Position numbers and translations under genes: made by a program
In this document: piece after piece, positions 34,431 through 41,283 of the stretch
How positions within the stretch are numbered: the first letter of the stretch is position 1
How the letters are laid out: every line of letters starts with the position of its first letter
The notes under the pieces: model-generated
The model's database searches: none
The model's input: only the letters and a program-made list of their open reading frames with translations
What the model was told of the DNA's origin: nothing
From: Haloferax massiliensis
GTDB lineage: Archaea > Halobacteriota > Halobacteria > Halobacteriales > Haloferacaceae
DNA length: 64,000 nucleotides
Direction of reading: 5' to 3'
Assembly: GCF_001368915.1 (NCBI RefSeq)
Contig: NZ_CSTE01000002.1
Span: 30,558 to 94,557 of the forward strand

Positions 34431-34577
34431 ATGAGTCGTGTCCCCGAGTTACTTCTCCGCGGGGCGTCCGTGACGTCGCCCCGCCCCGCGAAGTGGCACC
34501 GCTCCAGCGCACGCGTCCACACCCGTACTGACGACGGTCGAACCGTCGTCGACGATCACACGCGAGTTCACCCGTAG
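34431..34577 (+). CDS. Possible 48-aa upstream ORF, in frame with the C5-epimerase gene
   Basis: An ATG-initiated frame of 48 codons ends in TAG immediately before the ATG of the next gene and in the same frame. The product (MSRVPELLLRGASV...) is Arg/His/Thr-rich with no recognisable motif and unlike the acidic proteins around it. It is either a leader peptide coupled to the epimerase gene or chance; coding character is weak. Confidence 0.22.
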   Translation: MSRVPELLLRGASVTSPRPAKWHRSSARVHTRTDDGRTVVDDHTRVHP

Positions 34578-35627
34578 ATGGACGCACCCACTCGACGGTC
34601 GTTCGTCGCGGCCCTCGTCGCCGGCAGTTCGGGGTGCGTCGGCCGGGGCGGCCCACTGGGGACCGAAGTATCGAGAGCCCAGCGCGACGGCGCTCGGTTC
34701 GACGTCGAAGCGACGCGGCGCTCGTTCGACCTGCGCCGAACGTCGTTCGAACACCACCCGCAGTTCATCCTCGGTCGCCGCGAAGCGCCGCGCTGTCTCT
34801 ACGACCTCGGCGACGTCTCGGGAATCGAGGAGGTACAGACCGCGACCATCGACGGCGAGACCGGGCAGATGCCGATTCGCACCTTCCGCGCGATGATGCG
34901 GCTGACACACTGCTACCGTGAACGCGGGGCCGACCCGTTTCTGTCGAAGGCGATGTCCATCGGCGAGGCCGCGTTGGACAACGCGACGCGGGTCGAGGGC
35001 GTGCCGTACTTCCCGTACACGATGCCGAAAGGCGGGTCGAGCGCCGAGATGGAGCCGCCGTGGTACTCGGGGATGGCGCAGGGGACGGCGCTCTCGGCGT
35101 ACGTCCGCCTGTACGAACACACCGGCGACGTCCGGCACAAGTGGATTGCGGACGCCGTCGCCGAGAGCTTCGGGCGCATCCCCCGAGCGACCGACGGCCC
35201 GTGGACCGTGATGGTCGACGACGGCTACTACTGGATCGAGGAGTACCCCGCAGACCCGCCGACGCACGTCCTCAACGGCTTTCTCGTCGGATTGTGGGGC
35301 CTCTACGAATACTGGCTCGTCTTCGACGAACCGGACTGGGTCGAGCGGCTCCTGAACGCCGCGATAACGACGGTGTACGACCACCTCAGCGAGTACCGAG
35401 TGCCCGGCGAAGTCAGTTGGTACGGCCTCGACAAGGAGGCGGGCTACCGCGGCAACGAGACCTATCACGCGGTCCACACCCACCAGATAGGCGTGCTCTA
35501 TCATCTCACCGGAGACGACTACTTCAGAACGATGGAGCGCCGGTTCGAGTCGGACTCCGCCGAATCGAGCGGATACGAAACGCCGCCGAGCGAGTGGAAA
35601 CACGCCGGCGGAGAGCGGGCGGATTAG
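34578..35627 (+). CDS. Exported lipoprotein resembling D-glucuronyl C5-epimerase
   Basis: A 349-residue protein. The N-terminus TRRSFVAALVAGSSGC is a Tat signal ending in a Cys lipobox-like site near residue 20, so it is probably lipid-anchored outside the membrane. The catalytic-region pattern of the glucuronyl C5-epimerase family (PF06662-like) covers ~110-310: PPWYSGMAQGTALSAYVRLY, DGYYWIEEYP, HVLNGFLVGLWGLYEYW and a C-terminal HAVHTHQIGVLYHL. These enzymes convert glucuronate to iduronate in polymers and have an alpha/alpha-barrel with conserved Tyr. The substrate here is unknown; S-layer or exopolysaccharide glycans are candidates. It converges on a dehydrogenase with 5 bp between stops. 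Confidence 0.78.
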   Translation: MDAPTRRSFVAALVAGSSGCVGRGGPLGTEVSRAQRDGARFDVEATRRSFDLRRTSFEHHPQFILGRREAPRCLYDLGDVSGIEEVQTATIDGETGQMPIRTFRAMMRLTHCYRERGADPFLSKAMSIGEAALDNATRVEGVPYFPYTMPKGGSSAEMEPPWYSGMAQGTALSAYVRLYEHTGDVRHKWIADAVAESFGRIPRATDGPWTVMVDDGYYWIEEYPADPPTHVLNGFLVGLWGLYEYWLVFDEPDWVERLLNAAITTVYDHLSEYRVPGEVSWYGLDKEAGYRGNETYHAVHTHQIGVLYHLTGDDYFRTMERRFESDSAESSGYETPPSEWKHAGGERAD

Positions 35628-35632
35628 AGCGC

Positions 35633-36592
35633 TCAGACCACGCGGTTCCGCAGGTCGTCGTCGCCGGCGTCCAGTCTGTCGAGGTTCTCGGCGATGATGT
35701 CGGCCATGCGCTCCCAGTACTTCGGGGTGTGACCGGCGTTGTGGGGCGTGATGAGGACGTTCTCGAAGTCCCACAGCGGGTGGTCCGACGGGAGCGGTTC
35801 GGGGTCGGTCACGTCGAGGGCCGCCCCGCGGATGCCGTTGCTCCGGAGTTGCGAGACGAGCGCGTCGGTGTCGACGACCGGGCCGCGGCCGACGTTGACG
35901 AGCACGGTGTCGGGTGCCATCGACGCGAACGCGTCGGCGTCGACGAGGCCGCGGGTGGCGTCGGTCAGCGGGCACGCGATGACGACGTAGTCGGCGCGGG
36001 CGAAGGCGTCGTGGAGGCCCCGTTCGTCGTCGAAGCCGACGACCTCGTCGGTCGGGCCGCCCTTTGCCGGCGAGTAGCGCACGCCGACGGTCTCGACGCC
36101 GAACGGTTCGAGTCGGTCCACGATTGCCTCGCCGAGCGCGCCGAGGCCGACGACGGCGACCGTCGAGCCCTGCAGTTCGACCGTCTGGTACGACTGCCAG
36201 ACGGCGGCGTCTTGCTGGCGTTCCGCGACGTGGAAGCGGCGGGCGAAATAGAGGAGGCTCCCGAGGACCTGCTCGGCGATGTTCGGGCCGTGGACGCCGG
36301 AGGCGTTGGTGACGGCCACGTCGCGCGCCTCGAACGCCTCGATGGGGAGGTGGCCCGTGCCGGCGAACACGCAGGCGAACAGGTCGAGGTTCTCGGCGGC
36401 GTCGAGGTCCGCTTCGTCCACGTCGAAGCCGGTCGCGACTCGGGCGCGGGAGAGGAGGTCTCGCTCCGCTTCGGGCGTCGTCGCGAGGGCGACCTCGCGG
36501 TCGGGGAGGCGCTCGCGAAGCGTTTCGGCGTACGCCTCGGCAGACAGGCCGTGAATCTTCTGCCGAAGCACCGCGATGTCTGGGTCGGACAT
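35633..36592 (-). CDS. D-2-hydroxyacid dehydrogenase
   Basis: NAD(P)-dependent interconversion of 2-oxoacids and D-2-hydroxyacids; 319 residues, cytosolic dimer by family. The cofactor loop VVGLGALGEAIVDRL is near residue 145. The catalytic Arg is in VNVGRGPVVD, Glu is in LDVTDPEPLPSDHPLW, and His in ITPHNAGHTPKYW, so the active triad is complete. A characterised homologue exists in Haloferax mediterranei; I infer similar broad 2-oxoacid specificity. Upstream is a small unknown gene on the same strand (58 bp spacer). Convergent with the C5-epimerase gene. Confidence 0.9.
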   Translation of the reverse strand: MSDPDIAVLRQKIHGLSAEAYAETLRERLPDREVALATTPEAERDLLSRARVATGFDVDEADLDAAENLDLFACVFAGTGHLPIEAFEARDVAVTNASGVHGPNIAEQVLGSLLYFARRFHVAERQQDAAVWQSYQTVELQGSTVAVVGLGALGEAIVDRLEPFGVETVGVRYSPAKGGPTDEVVGFDDERGLHDAFARADYVVIACPLTDATRGLVDADAFASMAPDTVLVNVGRGPVVDTDALVSQLRSNGIRGAALDVTDPEPLPSDHPLWDFENVLITPHNAGHTPKYWERMADIIAENLDRLDAGDDDLRNRVV

Positions 36593-36650
36593 GCCCGATG
36601 ATTCTCGAAGGCGGTGATGAATCTGTCCGATTCGGGCGGGGGAGGACCGC

Positions 36651-36878
36651 TCACTCGATGGGGTCGCGCCGGCGCGGGCGACGTTTCGAAATCGTCCGGG
36701 TGACCGCGACCGCGTCGACCGTCGGGTCGACGACGAACCGGGAGCCGTCTTCGCCGAGTTTCCACGCTACGGGTGCGTACCCCTGTGGGGCGGGGCCGCC
36801 GTCGACGAAGACCAGGTCGCCCGTCTCGTCGCGGAACACGACGGGCTCTCTCGGTTCGTCCAACTCGTCTGCGGTCAT
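36651..36878 (-). CDS. Small haloarchaeal protein, 75 aa
   Basis: A 75-residue protein. The first half is acidic with a beta-hairpin pattern (EPVVFRDETGDLVFVDGG), and an Arg/Lys-rich C-terminus reads ISKRRPRRRD. There are no Cys or TM segments. Support comes from codon use and a TATA (minus-strand GTTTATAG, 36903-36910) about 28 bp before the ATG. The function is not recognised; the basic tail could bind nucleic acid. Confidence 0.65.
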   Translation of the reverse strand: MTADELDEPREPVVFRDETGDLVFVDGGPAPQGYAPVAWKLGEDGSRFVVDPTVDAVAVTRTISKRRPRRRDPIE

Positions 36879-37209
36879 TGACTCGGAGCTACCGCGGTCT
36901 CCGCTATAAACCTCCGTCTCTGGTTATCAACTACTGTATTTAGTTGGTATTATCGGGAGAAAGCGAGCGCCGTAATCGGTGTCCGACGAAAATCAAATTA
37001 TCGAATCCCGAAATTGAGTGGGGAGTCCCGCATCAGTTCATCCGCGGGAACGTCGGCTCCGTGGAGGATGCGAGCGGCGGCGCGTCGATGTCACAGTCGC
37101 GTCACGCGCTGGAGAACGCCCCGAGCGGAGTTGAGGCGCGCGGCCTCGAAACCGTCGGACGCCGCGGCGCTTCAGGGGGTTTAATAGCCGAGCGAAGTGC
37201 TGTAGCGGT
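36879..37209. other. 331-bp intergenic region with two divergent promoters and an inverted repeat
   Basis: It holds the TATA of the 75-aa gene at its left end (36903-36910, minus) and the TATA of the reductase gene at its right end (37180-37186, plus). Between them is AT-rich sequence with a 6-bp inverted repeat, CAACTA at 36928-36933 and TAGTTG at 36941-36946. The remaining ~200 bp is GC-rich. I find no tRNA, Shine-Dalgarno-led small ORF or repeat in it. Confidence 0.5.
37180..37186 (+). promoter_or_regulatory. TATA element for the geranylgeranyl-reductase-family gene
   Basis: TTTAATA centred 27 bp before the ATG at 37210; strong match. Confidence 0.55.
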
Positions 37210-38595
37210 ATGGAACGCGTAGATGTCGCCATCATCGGCGGCGGTCCGGCCGGCACGTCGGCGGCACACGCCGCGGCCTCGGCCGGGGCCTCCGCCCTGG
37301 TCCTCGAAAAGGGCGTCCCCCGAGCAGACAGACCGGGCCTCGGGCCCGATTCGACGGACGCGGCCGGTATCCTCGACTACTGGGTGGACATCATGGGCAT
37401 CCACCCCGACGAGTTCCCCGACGACGTGGTTCTCGACATCCTCGACCGCGCGGAGTTCATCGGGCCGAACGAGTCGCTGACGCTCCGCAGTACCGGCATC
37501 GACTCCTCGTACGACGAGTTCGGCTACACCTTCCACCGCGCGAAGTTCGACGACTGGCTCCGCGGCCGCGCCGAGGACGCCGGCGCGGAGTACCGCGTGA
37601 AGGCCTCCGTGCGCGACGTGGAGACCGACCTCGACGCGACCGGCGACGACCCCCGACACGTCGTCCGCCTCGCCAACGGCGAGGACGTGGGCGCTGACTT
37701 CGTCGTGCTCGCCGACGGCCCCCAGCGGACGGTCACGAACAAGGTGCTCGACGACCTGCTTCCGTTCCCCGTCACTGACCGCCTGTCGTCGACCGAGGCG
37801 AACCACATCGCCTATCAGGAACACCGCGAGTTCCCCCCGGAGCTGTTCGACGAGGTCGACGGCGCGATCAAGTTCTGGTGGGGCTACATGCCCGGCCACA
37901 CGGCGTACCCGTGGGTGTTCCCGAACGACAACAACGTCTGCCGGGTCGGCCTCACGATGCCCATCGGCCTCGACATCGACGAGGTCGACGACCGCGATGC
38001 GTACAGACTCCTCCGCGAGGACGACGAGCGCATCCCGCAGGGCCGCGAGTACGTCCGCCGCCTCCTCGAACAGGAGTACGGCGACGAGTACGACGTCGAC
38101 GAGGACTTCCCGCTCGTCGAGGACCGCGGGAAGACGAAGGGAACGGAGACGTACGCCATCTCCTCGACGCGACCCATCGACTCGCCCGCGTCGGCCGGTA
38201 TCGCCGTCACCGGCGGCGCGATGGGCGCGACCTCAGCCTTCCACGAGGGCGGCGACCACGTCGCCGTCCGGACGGGTGCCATCGCCGGCGAACTCGCCGC
38301 CGAGGGCGACCTGAGCGACTACAACGACCGCTGGAAGGACGCCATCGGCGACGAGATTCTCCGCAACGTCGCCATGGCCGAAATCGTCCACGACTACGGC
38401 CCCGCCCAGTGGGACAAGACGTTCAAGGCGGCCCGGAAGCTCCTCGAAAAGGACGAGGGCTACAAGGCGTTCGGCGCCTCGAAGCTCAGCGCCGGGTTCA
38501 GCGCCGCCAAACTCGCCACGCAGTACCAGCGGACGAAAGTGAAGTACCGCAAGGGCAAGTACGTCCAACTGCGCGAAGACGAGTACGCGCTGTAG
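37210..38595 (+). CDS. Geranylgeranyl-reductase-family FAD oxidoreductase
   Basis: Flavoprotein of 461 residues. The FAD dinucleotide loop VAIIGGGPAGTSAA is at residues 5-18, a DGP-type second FAD contact (FVVLADGPQRTVTNK) near 165, and the GD-like third site is replaced by IAVTGGAMGATSAFHEGGDH near 335. Members saturate the isoprenoid chains of archaeal lipids or quinones. This one has a ~100-residue C-terminal extension rich in Lys (FKAARKLLEKDEGYKAFG). Haloarchaea have several paralogues, so the exact substrate (archaetidyl lipid, menaquinone, or other) is open. Strong leaderless promoter. Confidence 0.87.
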   Translation: MERVDVAIIGGGPAGTSAAHAAASAGASALVLEKGVPRADRPGLGPDSTDAAGILDYWVDIMGIHPDEFPDDVVLDILDRAEFIGPNESLTLRSTGIDSSYDEFGYTFHRAKFDDWLRGRAEDAGAEYRVKASVRDVETDLDATGDDPRHVVRLANGEDVGADFVVLADGPQRTVTNKVLDDLLPFPVTDRLSSTEANHIAYQEHREFPPELFDEVDGAIKFWWGYMPGHTAYPWVFPNDNNVCRVGLTMPIGLDIDEVDDRDAYRLLREDDERIPQGREYVRRLLEQEYGDEYDVDEDFPLVEDRGKTKGTETYAISSTRPIDSPASAGIAVTGGAMGATSAFHEGGDHVAVRTGAIAGELAAEGDLSDYNDRWKDAIGDEILRNVAMAEIVHDYGPAQWDKTFKAARKLLEKDEGYKAFGASKLSAGFSAAKLATQYQRTKVKYRKGKYVQLREDEYAL

Positions 38596-38606
38596 CCGAC
38601 GGAAGA

Positions 38607-38612
38607 CTTATC
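38607..38612 (+). promoter_or_regulatory. TATA element for the 38638 lipoprotein
   Basis: CTTATC centred 29 bp before the ATG at 38638, only 12 bp beyond the preceding stop. Confidence 0.45.
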
Positions 38613-38637
38613 AGTTTCTCCGAATCTCTGTCAGTCG

Positions 38638-39081
38638 ATGGCCGGTCGACCCTCTCGCCGTCAACTGCTCCGCCGCGGAGCCGCGGCCGTCGGCGTCGGG
38701 CTGACCGGCGGGGTCGCGGGCTGTTCGTCGCTTCGAGGCTGTTCGTCGGCCGAAATCATGCTCCGGGCGGAACTGGTCGGGTCGGCCCCCGACGGGGCGA
38801 CCGTCGTCGACGTGGACGACCCGCGGGTCGCAAACAGCCCGTGGGTGCTGAAGGTGGTCGAAGCGGCCGCCGAAGGACACCCCCGCGAGTCGAGCATCTC
38901 TGACTGCCTGAGCGACTACGACGCCCTCCGCGAGGACCTCGACGCGCTCCCGTCGGTCGACAAGTCGGAAGACCGCCGCTACTACGTCCGCGTCGACGGG
39001 CAGGTCGTCCGACTTCGAGCCGTCTTTTTCGCCGGCGACGACGCCCGCCGGTCGGAACTCGTTTTACCCCCGGCGCGCTAG
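38638..39081 (+). CDS. Small Tat lipoprotein of unknown function
   Basis: A 147-residue exported protein. The Tat signal PSRRQLLRRGAAAVGVGLTG (residues 5-24) ends in the lipobox GVAGC, with the lipidated Cys near 29. The mature domain is acidic with a pair of beta strands (RYYVRVDGQVVRLRAVFF) and three further Cys near the N-terminus and middle. No family is recognised. Own TATA, monocistronic. It marks the right end of the normal-composition block before the lower-GC island. Confidence 0.72.
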   Translation: MAGRPSRRQLLRRGAAAVGVGLTGGVAGCSSLRGCSSAEIMLRAELVGSAPDGATVVDVDDPRVANSPWVLKVVEAAAEGHPRESSISDCLSDYDALREDLDALPSVDKSEDRRYYVRVDGQVVRLRAVFFAGDDARRSELVLPPAR

Positions 39082-39096
39082 GGTCGGGTGCGTACC

Positions 39097-39633
39097 TCAA
39101 GTCCCCGGCCGAGTGTTCCCGCTTCGGGAGCGATGACAGCACGGCGAACCCGGGTGCGCAACAGCTACTGGCCGGCTGACGCCGGCGTACTTCGGAACGT
39201 CCGCGCCCGAAAGACGGACCGCCCGGCACGAGGGTTTCCCGGTCGACGCGGCACGCCGCCTCGGGATGAGACCGGCCGTTAGTGTTCTGGGCGACATCCT
39301 ACCTCCGCGGAGATACGTCTCCAGTTTGGCTACGACCTGTTCGACGAACGCATCCGTCACGCGGCCTTGCCAGGCGACGAAATCCTCACTTCGTGGAGAG
39401 TGTACAGCCCATGGGGAGACGTACGGTGCCCGAGGGACACCGCCAGTCTCCCAGACGTCGGCTGAGAGCGCAAGCGAGTCGTCGTACGCTTTCGTCGAGA
39501 TGGCGACTGCGATGTACTGTTCGCCGTCGAAGGGGTGCGTCTCGTTGTCGACAATTAGCCACGGACGCTGTCTACCAGTCCCGATTTTGAACGGATCCGA
39601 ACTCCGTACGACGTCGCCGCGCTCCGGTTGCAT
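39097..39633 (-). CDS. PemK/MazF-family toxin with anomalous C-terminal extension
   Basis: Probable endoribonuclease toxin. Residues 1-~113 form the PemK/MazF fold: RGDVVRSSDPFKIG, RPWLIVDNETHPFDGEQYIAVAIST and the strand YVSPWAVHSP. The remaining ~65 residues (after YLRGGRM) are Arg/Ser/Pro/Gly/Cys-rich, carry no hydrophobic core and look like non-coding sequence read through to the first stop. The normal stop may thus have been lost by recombination or an indel. The ATG abuts the stop of the upstream winged-helix gene (TAG then ATG), the usual coupling of antitoxin and toxin. Target RNA unknown. Confidence 0.78.
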   Translation of the reverse strand: MQPERGDVVRSSDPFKIGTGRQRPWLIVDNETHPFDGEQYIAVAISTKAYDDSLALSADVWETGGVPRAPYVSPWAVHSPRSEDFVAWQGRVTDAFVEQVVAKLETYLRGGRMSPRTLTAGLIPRRRAASTGKPSCRAVRLSGADVPKYAGVSRPVAVAHPGSPCCHRSRSGNTRPGT

Positions 39634-40011
39634 CTAGGACTCGTCCTCACTCACGTCCCGTTCGCTCGGATGCGGGGTATCCGGGGCCGTCGAGTCCCAC
39701 TCGTCGGCGTCGATGCCGCCATCGTTCTCGTCCAATCGCTCACTTGCGACGTGGAGGTCGTATGCGTCAGCGAGGCGGCTTTCGTCGGGGGTGATTGCCC
39801 AGTACTCTCCCCGGTGCCGAACCAGATTACGTGCCTTCAGCCGCGAGAGGGCGGTTCCGACTGCGTTTGGGTTCTCGTCGATGGCACTGGCAATCTCAGA
39901 CCGGGTGAACGCCTGGTCGCGGTGCGCGTACAGATACGTAACCACCTGCTCGGGGACCGATGGTCCCTGTGGGAGGTTCCCCGACTCGAAGTCGTCGATA
40001 CTCACAGGCAT
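39634..40011 (-). CDS. Winged-helix protein, candidate antitoxin of the MazF-like toxin
   Basis: A 125-residue protein. A winged helix at ~15-75 (VPEQVVTYLYAHRD, FTRSEIASAIDENPNAVGT, LSRLKARNLVRHRGEYW) is followed by an acidic tail (Asp/Glu/Ser-rich, ~80-125), the plausible toxin-neutralising part. Haloarchaeal MazF-like genes are often preceded by such HTH genes. It abuts the toxin start, so the pair is translationally coupled. DNA binding and autoregulation are expected but not shown. Confidence 0.75.
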   Translation of the reverse strand: MPVSIDDFESGNLPQGPSVPEQVVTYLYAHRDQAFTRSEIASAIDENPNAVGTALSRLKARNLVRHRGEYWAITPDESRLADAYDLHVASERLDENDGGIDADEWDSTAPDTPHPSERDVSEDES

Positions 40012-40051
40012 GTTCTGAAATTAGTGTACTGCTGTACCAGTGACGTGTAGT

Positions 40052-40945
40052 CTACTTCGCGTCCGGACGGGCCACGTCGGTCTCCCGTTCGTCATCGGAG
40101 TCCGTGGGGCCGAAGAAGAGCACGGCAGTGGAGAACGCGACTCCGACGAGGAGTGCCACCTGACCGACGGCGAGCAGTACCCAGTCCATCGGTTGGAGGA
40201 ACTGTACAACGGGCGCATACTCGGTGACGTACGGGGCCGCGAACGACCGGACCTGCGGCGGGAGGTCAAAGACGTAGACCTCCGTCCCGGCGATACAGAG
40301 GAGGAGTCCGAACAGGGGGAGACGTTGGATGTCGGGGGCCGCGTACCGGAGGTCCCACAGTAGCGTGCCGAGGGTCGATATCGCGAGAAACACCGTCCAC
40401 GTGAGCGCGACCGTTTCGAACGCCGGGGCATCGGTGACCACCCCGCCCAGTAAGGCGACCGCGGCGCTACCGAACGCGACGAGGGTGAGGATACCGAAGT
40501 ACGCCCACCGTCGGAGCCGGCTCACGACGAAGCGACGGACGACTGAGGTACCGTCGCCACCGCCCCCACCGGAGACCGCGTCGACGACGCGCCCCAGGAT
40601 AACTCCGAGCTTCCGGAGGAACTGGACGAAGACGGCCCCCTGAAGCACGCGGCCGATAACGAACACGAGCGCGGCGTAGAGCCAGACGATTTCGCCTCGA
40701 GCCAAGAACCCCACGCCCGCCACGAACCCACCTGTGACGAGAAGCGTCGCCAGGAGTAATCGCTGTCCGTATCCCGGTCTCCACCGGCGGCGCGCGAGTT
40801 CGACGTCGTACACGTACCACCAGATGAGAGCGACGATACCCGCTCCGAGTATCACCGGTCCCGCGATGCGGGGATAGATGTCGAAGAAGTAGCCGATCTG
40901 TGCCGGCGCGGTCTCCATCAGGGGGACGGTTCGGAGCCCGCTCAT
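40052..40945 (-). CDS. Polytopic membrane protein of the PKD cluster
   Basis: A 297-residue membrane protein with about eight hydrophobic helices spread over the whole length. A short Gly-rich cytosolic or external loop (AVSGGGGGDG) sits near 125-135, and the C-terminal tail is acidic (DDERETDVARPDAK). No motif is recognised. Its start overlaps the stop of the 112-aa membrane protein by four bases (ATGA). The wHTH/toxin pair follows 40 bp downstream. Composition is noticeably less GC-rich than flanking housekeeping genes. Confidence 0.7.
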   Translation of the reverse strand: MSGLRTVPLMETAPAQIGYFFDIYPRIAGPVILGAGIVALIWWYVYDVELARRRWRPGYGQRLLLATLLVTGGFVAGVGFLARGEIVWLYAALVFVIGRVLQGAVFVQFLRKLGVILGRVVDAVSGGGGGDGTSVVRRFVVSRLRRWAYFGILTLVAFGSAAVALLGGVVTDAPAFETVALTWTVFLAISTLGTLLWDLRYAAPDIQRLPLFGLLLCIAGTEVYVFDLPPQVRSFAAPYVTEYAPVVQFLQPMDWVLLAVGQVALLVGVAFSTAVLFFGPTDSDDERETDVARPDAK

Positions 40946-41280
40946 GACCTGATATCGCTCTTCATCAGCCGGTCGACGGTACTGACCGCGATTCCGATGG
41001 GGAGCGCGAGGGCGAAGACGAACGCGACCGCGCTCACCGCTTCACGGACGACCGGAACCTCGGTTATGAGGACCGCTCCGGCCACGCCGAGAGCAACGAA
41101 GAGAACGGCCGTCTCAACTGCCGAGGTCTGCTGACTGGAGGTCAGCCACAGCACAGCGCCGAGACAGCCGACAAAGAACACCACGTCGCCCACGATGACG
41201 ACGTTGAGCCAGTTGTCGGCCAGCCCCACGACGACCTCTGTCGAGGCGGCCGCGACGAGACGATGGAACGCTGACTGCAC
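40942..41280 (-). CDS. Small membrane protein of the PKD cluster, three or four TM segments
   Basis: A 112-residue hydrophobic protein with TM segments at about 20-45, 55-75 and 82-103. It starts with GTG three bases after the PKD-protein stop and ends inside the next start codon, so it sits in the middle of a tightly coupled three-gene unit. It has no recognisable family. A holin-like or channel-accessory role is imaginable from size and topology only. Confidence 0.68.
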   Translation of the reverse strand: MQSAFHRLVAAASTEVVVGLADNWLNVVIVGDVVFFVGCLGAVLWLTSSQQTSAVETAVLFVALGVAGAVLITEVPVVREAVSAVAFVFALALPIGIAVSTVDRLMKSDIRS

Positions 41281-41283
41281 GGT

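Noticed and set aside
36944-37222. 92-codon frame in the 36.9-37.2 kb spacer
   Set aside because: No TATA at the right distance, overlaps the reductase promoter and start, and its composition is not acidic like true haloarchaeal proteins.
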